Assembly (NCBI RefSeq): GCF_000151665.1
Contig: NW_013171817.1
Location: forward strand, 1 to 64,000
From: Blastocystis hominis
Lineage: Eukaryota > Sar > Bigyra > Opalinata > Blastocystidae
DNA: 64,000 nucleotides
Direction: 5' to 3'
The notes under the pieces are model-generated. The model ran no database searches. It saw only the letters and a list, made by a program, of their open reading frames with translations, and had not been told where the DNA came from. The position numbers were made by a program, and so were the translations under genes. Positions 26,792 through 38,940 of this stretch are shown here, in pieces (position 1 is the first letter of the stretch; every line of letters begins with the position of its first letter).

Positions 26792-29700
26792 TTAGTGGAC
26801 AAGATCAGCGAGAATGGAAGAAACATCTATGAATCAAATCAAATCAATCAAACTATACTCCAAATTGATTTCGATCGAACCCACTCGAATGAATATAGTA
26901 GCTCGACATTTTGAAGATTTGGAATATCTAAATACTATCAATATTCAATATTCAGAAATACTTGCCAATGTCACTACACGAGGTTCACAGAAACTATAAT
27001 TTACAGAAGTGATTGATGTTAGATTTGGAAGATCTATTTTCAATCAGTTTCAATCATTTCTGTAATACTTCGCATTATCAATGAACTTGAATCATCATCC
27101 CATCTTCCTTCAAGTGCACGCCAACCAAGTTGAATGGATTGTAATGATGGAAGATCTACATCGATCATTTCATTCGAATTCATTCAATACTTTCAATTAT
27201 TGTTGAGAAGGATCTAAGGAATGCATCATCACCTAATGTAATGGATTGTAGATTTGGAAGATCTATGCATCATTCAAATATTCAATATCATATCAATACC
27301 TCGAATCACAAATGAACTATTACAGAAATTGTATGATTGACTTCCTATTGTACCAATTTGAATGGATTGTAATTGTGGTAGATTCTTCAATTCAAAGTCG
27401 CCAGCAAAATCACTGAAACTCCATTCACCAATTTGAATGGATTCCAATGATTCACAATTCAATATGTGAAATGATTTCGATTTGTTGTCCGCCTTCTTGT
27501 TATCCCAGTTAGTTTTTTTCACTTGAGTAAATGAATTGCTTCCGATTTTGATCGTTTTCAATCGATTCAATCCATCGATTTTGAATGTTTTCACTCTTGA
27601 AAAACAATCATTACCGATTTCGATTGATTCTACGAACAATGGTAGCCAAAATATTCGAGTCAATTGACAGCACTCGTTTTCGAATTTCATATTTGGCTTG
27701 AGCAATACTTTTGCCATTTGATAATCGAGTCCACACCGAGTTTTGTCAGAATACCATCTCACAAAGAACAACAATCCTATTAGCAACAACACACTGAGGG
27801 AAATACCTATCCACACCTTGACAAAGAAAGTAACAACAATTACAGCTACAATCACTACAATACAGATAATGATTAGCCCCCAGACCATGGCATAATACTC
27901 TTTTTTCTTTTTGCCACAAATCCACTCTCCATTATAATCCGTTTTTCGATTTTGATAAGATTTACCATTTCCATGACGTTTTCCTCTAAACCAAGATCCA
28001 TGATAGACGACACTTCTTCCATTCGCATCGAATTCCTTTCCCTGGCCATTTCGGATAAAAACAAACTCAGAATTACTGACATATTCTCCTTCATAGTTCT
28101 TGACTCCGTTCACATATTCCGTCATGTAATTCCCATTGAATGTTTTTAGCAGTGTGATTTCTTTGCCATCTTTCCACTCACTGATTCGACTGATTTTGCC
28201 GTTAGAATCGTAGCGATAGCAAATTCCGTAGAATCTTCCATTTTCATCTCTTTTACATAAATTCACCAAGTGATTTTGTTCATCATATTCCTTTCGATAT
28301 CCCTTTTTTGTATTATCAATTTCTATCCTCAATTTCTTTCCGTCCTCACAAAACACATTTACTACATTATTTTGTGAGCTACTGTATTCTTTGCCTTCTC
28401 CATGACGAATACCGTTCTTTACAAATCCTTCAAACCACACTTTATGAGGTTCGTCATATAGTTTACAATAACCGTTGTATTCATTCTCTATACCTTTCTT
28501 AACTTCGACAATATGACTTATTTGACCATTTTCGTCATAATAATAGCAAATTCCTTCTTTGTCACCAGTTTCTTCATTTCTTTTGCTTATATTCAACAAT
28601 TTACCACTCTCGTCATATTCTTTCCAATATCCACTCATTTCATTCGATCGAATCAAATTCATTCTTCTTTTACCGTTCTTCACAAATCCTTCAAACCACA
28701 CTTTATGTGGCTCGTCATATAGTTTACAATAACCGTTGTATTCATTCTCTATACCTTTCTTGATTTCTACAATGTGACTTATTTGACCATTTTCGTCATA
28801 ATAATAGCAAATTCCTTCTTTGTCACCAGTTTCTTCATTTCTTTTGCTTATATTCAACAATTTACCACTCTCGTCGTATTCTTTCCAATATCTAGACATC
28901 TCATTCAATCGAATCAAATTCATTCTTCTTTTACCGTTCTTCACAAATCCTTCAAACCACACTTTATGTGGCTCGTCATATAGTTTGCAATAACCGTTGT
29001 ATTCATTCTCTATACCTTTCTTAACTTCGACAATATTAATTATGTTTCCATTTTCGTCATAATAATAGCAAATTCCTTCTTTGTCACCGCTTTCTTCATT
29101 TCTTTTGCTTATATTCAACAATTTGCCCTTTTCATCATATTCTTTCCAATATTCACTCATTTCGTTCGATCGAATCAAATTCATTCTTCTTTTACCGTTC
29201 TTTACAAACCCTTCAAACCATACTTTATGAGGTTCGTCATATAGTTTACAATAACCGCTGTATTCATTCTCTATACCTTTCTTAACTTCGACAATATGAC
29301 TAATTTGACCATTTTCGTCATAATAATAGCAAATTCCTTCTTTGTCACCGCTTTCTTCATTTCTTTTGCTTATATTCAACAATTTGCCTTTATCGTCATA
29401 TTCTTTCCAATATCCACTCATTTCATGCAACGGATGAATATATAATCGTTTGCCTAAACCAAAGTACCCTTCAAAAATCACATTCCCTTTCCTGTCATAT
29501 TCCTTTCCCTTCCCTGAACGATATCCGTTTTTAAAGAATCCTTCAAAAAATAAATTATTAAAAGTGTCATAGAGTGTACAGGGACCTTTCGCTTCGCCAT
29601 CTTCGAAATTTAGTTCTGCCACTAACAAATCTTCGTTCGAGTATAGATAGGATTTTCCATGCATTTTATTGTGTACTAAATGGGTTTCGATGGAATATCC

Positions 29701-29886
29701 CTCATGTGGAGAACCAACATGCATAATATACATCCCATTCCTTTCAGACATGGAGACAATAGGAAACTGACTTGAAAAGCATTTTTCCCAGCAGCTATTT
29801 CCCTCCGTGTCGATTGATGGGTTTATTACGATATTTAACAGTTCCACTTCACCTGGAGTGCTTCGCGTGTTTGGAATGTGTGACAT
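26792..29886 (-). CDS. MORN-repeat, membrane and leucine-rich-repeat protein (copy 1)
   Basis: The first exon (29886-27302) gives about 860 residues: MORN-like units (GxGKEYDRKGNVIFEGYF), four near-identical tandem blocks of about 86 residues (GICYYYDENGQISHI, YCKLYDEPHKVWFEGFV), two adjacent membrane helices (GLIIICIVVIVAVIVVTFF and ISLSVLLLIGLLFF), then BspA-type leucine-rich repeats (LESIQIGEWSFSDF). The apparent stop after IRGIDMILNI is inside an intron. Five introns of 32-37 nt, all in phase 1 with the form A or G|gt...ag|AT, join further LRR units (DLPNLQSITLGDDAF, LPSLQSIQLGWRAL, LPNLTSITSVNYSF, IPNLQNVELLYSF), ending ILADLVH. MORN repeats often sit under membranes; LRRs suggest ligand or protein binding. 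The orientation in the membrane is unknown. Confidence 0.7.
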
Positions 29887-30519
29887 TTGCCAACAATTAG
29901 GGTAACTAGAATAAATTGAATCTTGCCCGAAATACCCTTGAAAGTATTCATTCTAATCGAACTTCTTCAATTATCTTGTTATTTTCTACCTTCTCTGTTT
30001 ATTATAATACTAGATAGAGAGGTCATGGAGGACGAAGCTATATTGTTCATAATACCAAGAATGCTGAAACTTATGGTTTTCGTTGTTTTTTGAATTCTAC
30101 TCAGACGTCCTCCTTGTTACATAATCATCGACTATTTTTGTATTTTCGAAGAATCAACGCAGAATCCTTTTCTTTCTCGATTTTCTGGTTATTTCGATAA
30201 AACACTCTCTCTTCCCTGATAAATACCCCATCTGTATACTGTACTTTAAAATCATTATGGAGCTAAGTGGGGAAAGGTTCCAATATCGACTCTGTTAGTA
30301 TTTTCTCGTTAAATTCATTTTATATACGCATGCTACAAACAGAATATGATGGAATCTATGCTCATTCCACAATTCTTCTCATTTCTTTATCCTTTTCAAT
30401 CCCCATTCTAAAATCCATTCTATTCTCACTCCATGCACCCCGATTCTTCAAATCCTACATACACCTTACAAACAGGCATTTCAAACAAACAAACCAATCA
30501 TTATTATACCTATTTACCC
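29887..30519. other. Intergenic, no gene seen
   Basis: AT-rich sequence upstream of the MORN/LRR gene. The open frame at 30267-30536 has no features of a protein gene. Confidence 0.5.
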
Positions 30520-30760
30520 ATCAGAACACGTTCTAACAAACACATACATCAAATGTAATAGTACAGACTGGCTTCCCATCAAATACTCGTTCAGCATTCT
30601 CCATCACCTCAATATTAAACCCACACTTCGAAAAGAATTTCATTGGTCCTGTGCCCTTTACACCTTCATTCTCAATATCCTATCCAAACTTGTGCAACCA
30701 CTTCGACATTACCCACGTGACGTCCACTTCGAGCTCTCTCGATTACCGAATTGAAGATAC
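30520..30760 (-). CDS. Possible acetyltransferase-like C-terminal exons
   Basis: On the minus strand, an exon reading VVAQ joins across a 34-nt GT-AG intron to GTGPMKFFSKCGFNIEVME and VFDGKPVCTITFD. The FFSKCGF stretch and the ending resemble the last strand-helix of GNAT acetyltransferases. A TGTTTGTT motif (30,542-30,535) lies at the end, as in other host genes. The upstream part of the gene and the exact stop are not resolved. Treat it as a lead only. Confidence 0.3.
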
Positions 30761-30860
30761 GAGACCTTACAACATGAATAATCTCTCCATCACTCTACCG
30801 ATTCCTTGACATTGAGAATTCTCTTAAAATACATTGTAGCGGTCTATTACCAAAGTATTT

Positions 30861-31560
30861 TTATTCTTTGAACGCGAAGCACTTCGCGGAGAACTTGAAA
30901 GAGCGCATTCACCAATGTTTTCGTCCGACGTCGCTTCGAGAAGCATCAGTACGTGGTGGGGGTTGGATTATTATGACGAGGATCGGAAAGGGAAGAACGA
31001 GCAGTGTGAACATGTTCTTTTCGGAGAGATACTCTCTGTGCTGGATAAAGGTCATGTGGACGATTCCATCATCCGAGACACTCCAGTTTTTCTGCCTGTC
31101 GATCACTGGCTTGAAGTCCTCGTTGATCGAGGAATTGAACTCTTCCAGCTTCTGGTCTTGACGGATGAAACGCAGGCGGATGCGACCACTTTCGATCGTG
31201 GAATTTCCGTCCAACATGTTTTCCGCCTCTTCAAAGGTTGCGAAGTCCTGGCTTTCCTAGAGAGAGAGGATGGGAGAAAAGAAGGTACGTGTGCGCATGT
31301 TGGCTTGTCTAAAACTTTTAAAATGTGAATATCTGCTTCATTGATTGGTTCAAGGGAGAGAGCTTTGAGTGAGTACACAGAATGCGACGCTTACCAGTTT
31401 TACACGTTTTGATGCCTTCTTTGTAGTTTTAAAAGGTAAAAACACAGAATCTCTATGGAAGTACTCTTTTGGCCACGTTAAGCGTATATCGACCACTTTC
31501 TCAACATTTGCAAAAACCCAAAACAGATCTCCAGCTCCAAGATAAACAGCAAAACGATTT
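30861..31560 (-). CDS. Unidentified spliced host gene
   Basis: Reading the minus strand gives plausible exons: LGAGDLFWVFANVEKVVDI near 31,530, EPINEADIHILKVLDKP near 31,340, then, after a 32-nt intron, FEEAENMLDGNST, RLRFIRQDQKLEEFNSSI and DDGIVHMTFIQHREYLSEKN, and after a likely 36-nt intron FSAKCFAFKE with a TAA at 30,863. The joins between the first exons are not settled. The middle part could be helical and TPR-like. I do not recognise the family. The opposite-strand frame at 30915-31328 is judged to be its shadow. Confidence 0.4.
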
Positions 31561-32842
31561 TAATAGCAGTGAGGTACTTTGGAGAATAGTTCAAAATTTT
31601 GAATTATGAAAATAAATATAGCAAGATTACATAATCATAGAAGCGAATCGCTTTCTCATACTTCCTATCCTTGAAAGTACAATTTCCTGCTTTGTTATGT
31701 TCTTCAAACTCTTTTTCTTTTGAATCTTCATCCATTCCAATATAAAGGAAGAAATAGAGAAGAAATCATTGCGAGAGGTTGAGGAGGGAATTTGTGTGGG
31801 AAAACTATTGGAAAAGAGAGGTTGATTATAGAGGAAGTGGGAATGATATTGGATAGGAAAGTGAGAAAGTCTGGTAGGAAGGAAGAAGGAATGGAAAACG
31901 AGATGAAACGGAGAATGTTGATATGCAGTAGTGAGATAGAACGTTAGAATTTGTCGAAAGATGTGAATTCGTAAGATGTTATTGCTAGTAGGTTTTGAAT
32001 TGATGATAATGGAAGAAATTGGGAGATAGGAGTTTGTTGATTGATAAACGGTGAGTTTCTTCAAAGAAAGTTGATTGTGTTATTAGAATAATTGTAACAA
32101 TGAGCAGGGATTGAGGGATGAAGGTAGAGAGGATTTTCTTTACCGTTGCTAGGGGATTTTATGTGTGTAGGGTATTGACCTGGCTCTTGAAGTAGTGGAT
32201 GATTACAGGATGCCAATAAGAGATAGGAGACCTCATTAGGTAGTTAGACCAACTTTGAATCGGTTTTGATAGTTTTAGGATTGTTATTTGCTGTAGATCG
32301 TAAGAATAATCAGTGTTTTCGTAATGAAGAGACTGCAGTCTAAAGGGATATATGAAAATAGTTATGTATGGAGAGGGGTAGTTGTTTATCCGTAACTAGA
32401 AATACTTAGATAACAGCATAATAAAAAAGGTGCAGACTGTCGATAGTGGAGGTAGAACAAGAAAAGGATGAAAGCATGCATTTGGAAAACAAACATATTG
32501 AGTATAAACTATCCGTAGGAATTGTAATGCATCAAAGGTTATACGTTTATTATTCGGAAAGACAGACAGCTGCGAATTATTGCTTTTATAGATGATTCAC
32601 TAATTGATTCAGCCATTACCCAGTTTATGAATGAAAAGAATGAAACACAATATGTAGAATGTGATATGGAAAAGAGTCAGTCGATGATTGGATCCTAAAT
32701 CTATGAATGACCAAAGAATGAGGGTAAGGATGTGTAAAACAAACGATCAAGCAATGTAAGCAAGCAATGAATACACAATGATCCCTGAATGGGATAGAAT
32801 AGAATAGAATATGTAGATCCATTGCTGGAAGAACTGGCTGAT
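31561..32842. other. Intergenic, no gene seen
   Basis: AT-rich sequence with only low-complexity open frames (for example 31627-32064 minus). Nothing supports a gene or structured element. Confidence 0.5.
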
Positions 32843-34375
32843 TTAGAGGACAAGATCCGCAAGAATGGGAGAAACATCTATTAATAAAACAAATCAATCA
32901 AACTATACTCGAAATTGATTTCGACTCCACAAAAAAGAATGCATTAGGTAGTTCAACACTGCGGAGATTTGGAATATCTAAATACTATCAATATTCAATT
33001 TTCAGAAATACTTGCCAATGTCACTACATAAGGATTATAGAAACTCCATCCTTGAGGATTGGTAAGGGATGTTAGCTTTGGAAGATCTACAAGGCAAATC
33101 ATTTACAATCAATTCATTATTACTTCGCATTGTCAGTGTACATGATAAGTCATCACTGTATATTCCCCAAAGTGCATAATTACCGAGTTGAATGGATTGT
33201 AATGATGGAAGATCTACATCGATCATTTCATTCACATTCATTCAATACTTTCAATTATTGTTGATAAAGAATTACCAAATGCCCAATCACCTAATGTAAT
33301 GGATTGTAGATTTGGAAGATCTATGCATTATTCAAATATTCAATATCATATCAATACCTCGAATCACAAATGAACTGTAATAGAAATTACAAGAATCACT
33401 TCCAAATGTCCCTATTCGAATGGATTGTAATTGTGGTAGATTCTTCAATTCAAAGTCTCCAGCATAATCACTGAAACTATATTTACCAATTTGAATGGAT
33501 TCCAATGATTCACAATTCAATATGTGGAATGATTTCGACTTGTTGTTTGCCTTATTAGAATCCCATTTCTCTTTACTTTTCGCCTGAGTAAACGAATTGC
33601 TTCCGATTTTGATAGTTTTCAATTGATTCAATCCATCGATTTGGAATGTTTGCACTGATCCAAAACAGTCATTGCCAATTTCGATTGATTCCAAATTATA
33701 CAACAATGAAACATCCCAATTAACTAATACACAATTGTCACTCAGTTTCAAATGTTTCATTCCAATATTCAGTAGTTCTGAGCCATTTCCGCAATAATCG
33801 GTATTGCTTTCAACTCCATTACACCATTCACATTCATTCACTAATGTACCATATCGATCATATACTTTTCCATTTCCAAATCGATTATCATCACACCAAT
33901 ATCCTTCATATTCAATACATCCATTATTATGATAACTCGTTCCATAGCCAAATCGTTTCCAATTGATCATTATACCCTTGTACACCAAGAATCCATCATC
34001 ATCATACATTTCACCATATCCAAATGGAATTCCTTTCTTTTCATCTCCTATTTTCAATGTGGAACCTTCAAATCGACTTCCATGATCCAAATCCACGATT
34101 CCTTCTACTACTACTCCATTATTATACGAAATATCACCAATTGGATGATTTCCAAGCACTTTCAACACTTTCTGCTCATTGACCACAAATCCTTGATTCA
34201 TAAATACTCCGTTATCGAATTTCAATACTATACATTCTCCATTACTCAATATGAGTGAAATCCAGCCACTAGGTTTCATCCCTTTCCCCAAACATATTGC
34301 AACGTTTTGGATGATGGAACTATCAATATGGTAGTTACTAATAGCAGAAATGACAAAATCAACAATGTCTTGCAT
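32843..34375 (-). CDS. MORN/leucine-rich-repeat protein (copy 2, short form)
   Basis: The first exon (34375 down to about 33,357) encodes an N-terminal domain (MQDIVDFVISAISNYHI), about four MORN units (GFGYGEMYDDDGFLVYKG, RFGNGKVYDRYGTLVNE), then LRRs nearly identical to copy 1 (SIEIGNDCFGSVQTFQIDG, LESIQIGKYSFSDYAG). As in copy 1, short phase-1 introns split the tail into one LRR per exon: LPNLQSITLGDWAF, LPSLQSIQLGNYAL, LPKLTSLTNPQGWSF, IPNLRSVELPNAFF, ending ILADLVL at a TAA at 32,845. It lacks the membrane helices and the 86-residue blocks of copy 1, so it is a soluble or differently attached relative. All five introns keep GT-AG ends. Confidence 0.65.
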
Positions 34376-34993
34376 TAAAAGTGATCCAAAATGCCACCTT
34401 TTTTATTCTATCTTTTTTCTCTCTTTAAAACTATTGTGGTCAAACTATATTCGTAAATCTGCATAGTTGTGAGGTAGTTTGTATCTTACCATAATATAAT
34501 GATCTTGAAATCGTTCTTTTCTCTCATAGTAGTCACGTTTGTGTTTTCTAGCCACTTCGTACCTCTTTCCCTTAACTCTATCCCTTTATTTCTATCTACG
34601 CTTCTGAATAATACATTTCCTGTGCTTATTCACTTTATGAAAAGAAATAGCATGATTGCGTTGTAGACAGCATGAAGTTGAATTATTAATATATTTACAA
34701 CACGGAAATAGAAAACGTTTCTACTATTCTATGCTGCACCTTGAAAAACACATACCACTATTCATTCTCTTTTCAAATGTGAAATTATAAACACCTGATT
34801 CGAATATTCTTATTCCCTACACGTTTCATCAAAATATCATCCTCCTTCAACTACGACTCTAGAAGCTCCCATTCCTATTTCTCGCCTCCTTTCTTAAAGT
34901 ACCTGCCGTTCTTAACCGGAATAGATAAATATCTCAAAATAACACGTTTGATAGATGAAGCAATCACCAAGGATATAGATTCCTTTACTCAAA
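34376..34993. other. Spacer between divergent genes
   Basis: About 620 bp of AT-rich DNA between the divergently transcribed MORN/LRR gene and the protease gene. It presumably holds both promoters; no specific motif is assigned. Confidence 0.5.
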
Positions 34994-37663
34994 ATGCATT
35001 TCCTATACCTCTTATTATTCGTTATTTCACATATTTGCGCTCTAGATCATCATGAAATCGCAGTTGCATTTACAGAGCACATCCTCTCTGGGATGAACTA
35101 TCTCTCTAAAGAAGTCCAATACCAAACAATTGAAGTTGTTTCAATAATCTCCTTCCATCTAGTCTTTGATAAGTCAGCAAGAGTCAAAACGAAGATTGAC
35201 AGACAGTCACGAGCACGGCCTGTTCTATGTCGTGGTGGACAATCAGCTTCCGTTGTGCGATTTCATCGATGTTTTAAGAAATGTGGATGAGAACATGTCA
35301 AATAGTTTTCAATTCTTCACATTTAGTGCATATGAAGCTGTCGGGGGTGATAGTCATAGCATGCTGATTTATATTGATGAAGGCATGCTTGGCATGGTAC
35401 ATGCAAACTGGAGCTACATTCGTGCCTATTTTCTCTTTCCGTCCATTTCAAAAGTTTAGGTGCTCTCGAATCATTCCATCTAGATAAGTGTCCAGCTTAT
35501 AAACGAAATCGCAAATCCACAACTGGAGGAAGCGATATTAAATGTCGTTACAGTAGGACTACCAAACATAACGCTATGGGAAAACGAACTCAATTCTTTT
35601 CTTGAGCAATATAAGCCAGAGAACTCAACTCTTTCCCCAGTCGAACAGTTCATGCAATGGATTGAAGTGATCTCAGAATACTCGTTTATGGATCATTCCA
35701 ACCATAGCATAGTCCATCTGTCCGCTTCCCAAAACCTTGTTACGTATGCACCCTTTTCGAATTCATTGACCAATGCAGAGTGAAAGTATCTAGAGAGTTC
35801 CTTCTTCCCACTGCTGCCTATTTGGCTACGAGACCGAATAGTATGCGAATCGAGCTCCAACATGTTTATTCGTTGCCTCCCCACATGGAAAACTACCAAG
35901 AAGCAACGATGCGATCGCTCCGAGATTATTCGTCCCAAGAGATCATGTTAACACGCCAAGAACTAGAAAGTGCTTATGCACATGGATTATTCGGAGAAGA
36001 TATGCTAATTGGATTGTCTGACACGGGAATCGACATGAATAGTTGCTTTTTCTATGATCCAGATCACCCAGTTCGCTATAATGCCGAAGAGGAAGATACC
36101 AACCATCGGAAAATAGCGCTCTATATCCCATTCAGTAACAACAAAGAAGATGGCAGTGATGCTCACGGAACTCACGTCGCTGGAACCCTTGCAGGGAAGG
36201 TTGAAGGGGACAAGGATCTTTCTCCCTATGACGGAATTGCCTATAAGTCGAGAATCGTTTTCTTTGATATTGGATCGGGGTCCGGATCAGAAACCACTCT
36301 TGAAACCCCTCGTCGAATCACCTATTTGATCGATGCAATCTACTCAGCAGGAGCCAATGTACATAGTGCGAGTTGGGGATCCTTCAGCGAAATCTACAGC
36401 TTTGATACATCCAGCATCGATAACTATGTGTATCTCCTAACGAAACGGTCCTGATGTTTATAGATATGAACATCCAGATTGCTTTCTCGTGTTTGCTGCA
36501 GGAAACGATGGGGAAAAAGGGTATTCAGCTGTTCGTCTCCCTCATCTTGTAGCATGGGCACAGTCTTCTCTCCCTCCAACGGAAAGAATGTTCTGAGCGT
36601 CGGCGCCGTGTACAACAGTCCTTATTATTCCGATATTCGCGCCACCTTCTCATGTCAAGGACCCACTTCCGACAAGCGAATCAAGCCAGACATTATGGCT
36701 CCGGGAGTCTCCATTGACTCTGCAGCATCGAGCGGGTCGGACAAATCGAGCTGTCGAATCGTTTCAAAAACGGGAACGTCCATGTCGACTCCGATTGTCG
36801 CAGCGACCGCTCTGCTGATTTCGGAGTATTTCAAAAAGGGGTTCTACCCTTCCGGGGAGGAAAATGCGGCTGATGCATTCCATCCAACCGCAGCAACAGT
36901 GAAAGCAATGATCATTCATAGCGGCCAGTCGCTTCGAGGCGAAGGCAATCCGCTGTTTCCGACCACTTATTCAGGATCAGCGCCGGATAACAAACAGGGA
37001 TTTGGAAGGATGGATATTAACAAGGTGCTCTATTGGAGAAACGAATCGACCTTCAATCTGCTCGTTCGAGAAGGAGAAGTAAATCGGACATCGTTGCATC
37101 TGCGCTTTTGGACGCTGGTTGATATATCCTTTTTGAACGCTCTTGGAAGTTCCTTTATCTAGCCTTCTGTGTACGTGAAAGTGACTCTCGTTTGGACAGA
37201 TCCTCCAGTGTCCACGTTCAGCAGCAATATTTTGATCAATGACCTTGATTTGTCAATTGAGCAAAACGGGACTATCTATTATCCAAACAAGTATACACGT
37301 CATTGAGGTGAAGAGTAATGACTAGTCTCGATTCCGAAGATCGCAACAATAACGTAGAGTCGATCTTGATTCCTCCGGGCACACTCATTCATAATTTGAA
37401 CGATACATCATCCTTGTACTCTTCGAACATTACGATCAACATTAATGTCCACAGGCTGGAAACCAAATCACAAGTATTCTTCGATTGACTTTTTTCCATT
37501 GTAGGCATTTTCGCTTGTGATGACAGGATCGTTTGACACAGAAAACCAGCCCATCGTATACAGCGATTTGGCTTTTTCATCCTCTATCAATACTGTAGTT
37601 TTTTCCATCGCAGTCATGCTATACGCTATGTTCATGGTTTCCAGTGTTTATTTCAAAAACTAG
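34994..37663 (+). CDS. Secreted, membrane-anchored subtilisin-like serine protease (S8)
   Basis: Nine exons are joined by eight introns, mostly 28-35 nt (35135-35162, 35454-35483, 35744-35778, 36430-36463, 36521-36552, 37118-37162, 37291-37325, 37474-37504). A signal peptide (MHFLYLLLFVISHICA) is followed by a long pro-region. The S8 triad is complete: Asp in GLSDTGIDM, His in DAHGTHVAGTLAG, Ser in TGTSMSTPIVAAT, with the oxyanion Asn in FAAGNDG. A C-terminal beta-domain (KVTLVWTDPP, NDLDLSIEQNG) and a final membrane helix (INTVVFSIAVMLYAMFM) follow. It probably cleaves proteins in the secretory path or at the cell surface. S8 proteases are known secreted factors of gut protists. The joined frame is uninterrupted to TAG 37,661. 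Confidence 0.88.
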
Positions 37664-37929
37664 TCTCAGTACATATCGGCATGTGGTAAAACCAAATAAT
37701 GTTCTTTGGAAATTCTTTGAATTTACATACTCATAATCCTTTCTGTCAATTTTATTGGGATATGTTTATGTCATATAGAAAGGACACCGCGAAGAGGAAT
37801 GCTCTTCTAACATTTGCCTACTGTAGCTTCTCGTACAGATCATGATCAAGTTTTAATGTAGTTTCTTTTTCTTCATGTACATATGGAGCAACGTGTTTTA
37901 TGCTTTTCGAGGGATTACTTTAGGAAAGT

Positions 37930-38906
37930 ATGCTGTGTGATCTTCTTCTTCTTCTTCTTAGACTGACTTGGATTCTAGTCTGTATTTCAGTGTATATTTA
38001 TTCCCAAAAGCTTGCATACTCGATGGAAACGGCTGACTCTCGCGAGATCCACAAGAATTTCAACATTTTAATCCTTTCAGAGTGCTTTACGATTGTTACT
38101 TTTGACATGTAGAGTAGCAAACGAAATAAGCCGAAATCTCTCAGGCTATCTTCACGTTCCGGGACCCTTATTGAAGGATGTCGGCTTTCTTGCCTTTGCT
38201 GAACTGAACAACAAATTGTTAGAGCGATTTGGGTACTTCTTCCTATTTCCTCTCCATTAGGGATATCTTGACACTTATTCCTTTCGTGATTCTTTTTATC
38301 ATCGCGTTCACAATGGATTCAAAACGAATCGGCAAATTCATCGCAGATCTACTCCGCATTTTCTCCATGTTCTATATCGTGCGCTCTTGCTGTATCTGGG
38401 TTACTCTCCTCCCAGGTCCTGCTCCCCACTGTCGTCCAGGAGGTTCGTTCCGTCCTCCTCAGGAGTATTTTGTTTTTATCTTTTGTCTGATCGCCAGTTG
38501 GATTGATGTCATCGGCCACATGCCCGTGGACGGCATTTCCTTTACGACGTGCGGGGATTTGGTTCCCTCGGGGCATATCGGGTTTGTTACTATCGCACTG
38601 GTGGCAATTCTGAGAGAGCTGCCTCGACGGTTCTTGTCATGTAGCGTTCGGTCGGAATTTGAATGTAGATCGGAAGAACTTTGTTCTGGGATGCTTCCTC
38701 TACGAGTTGATAACCGGGTATTTCATCATTGCCACCAGGAAGCATTACACGGTGGATGTGGTTGTGGGCTTTTTCTTATCCTTTTTCATGTCGATTTTAC
38801 GTTTTTTGTTCAGTGTAGAACGATCATCTTCAAAGATGGGTGGAAGCCCGCCTTGTTCGGAAATGAAGATTCCTATATTCCTTTACCCGTGGATAGTCAG
38901 GTTTGA
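37930..38906 (+). CDS. Sphingomyelin-synthase/PAP2_C family transferase
   Basis: Five exons with introns at 38082-38112, 38233-38260, 38641-38668 and 38801-38835 (28-35 nt). It is multi-spanning: an N-terminal helix (DLLLLLLRLTWILVCISVYIY) and several more. Conserved sites of the SMS family are present: LLPGPAPHC, then CGDLVPSGHIGF with the first catalytic His, then RKHYTVDVVVG with the second His and Asp. The family moves a phosphocholine or phosphoethanolamine head group onto ceramide in the Golgi or plasma membrane. The last exon ends PLPVDSQV with TGA at 38,904, and the host 3' motif TGTTTGTT follows at 38,919. The substrate head group cannot be read from sequence. Confidence 0.85.
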
Positions 38907-38918
38907 TCATTTTGGTTG

Positions 38919-38926
38919 TGTTTGTT
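38919..38926 (+). terminator. Host 3'-end motif TGTTTGTT (SMS-family gene)
   Basis: Begins 13 nt after the stop; the next gene starts 15 nt later. Confidence 0.65.
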
Positions 38927-38940
38927 GGAAAAGGAGGGAA

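Noticed and set aside
26792-27273. Initial reading as a decayed LRR tail after a stop
   Set aside because: Stops disappear when five 32-37-nt GT-AG introns are removed, and the same exon pattern repeats in copy 2.
31627-32064. 145-residue minus-strand open frame
   Set aside because: Low-complexity Ser/Phe/Ile-rich translation of AT-rich DNA with no splice, motif or 3'-end support.
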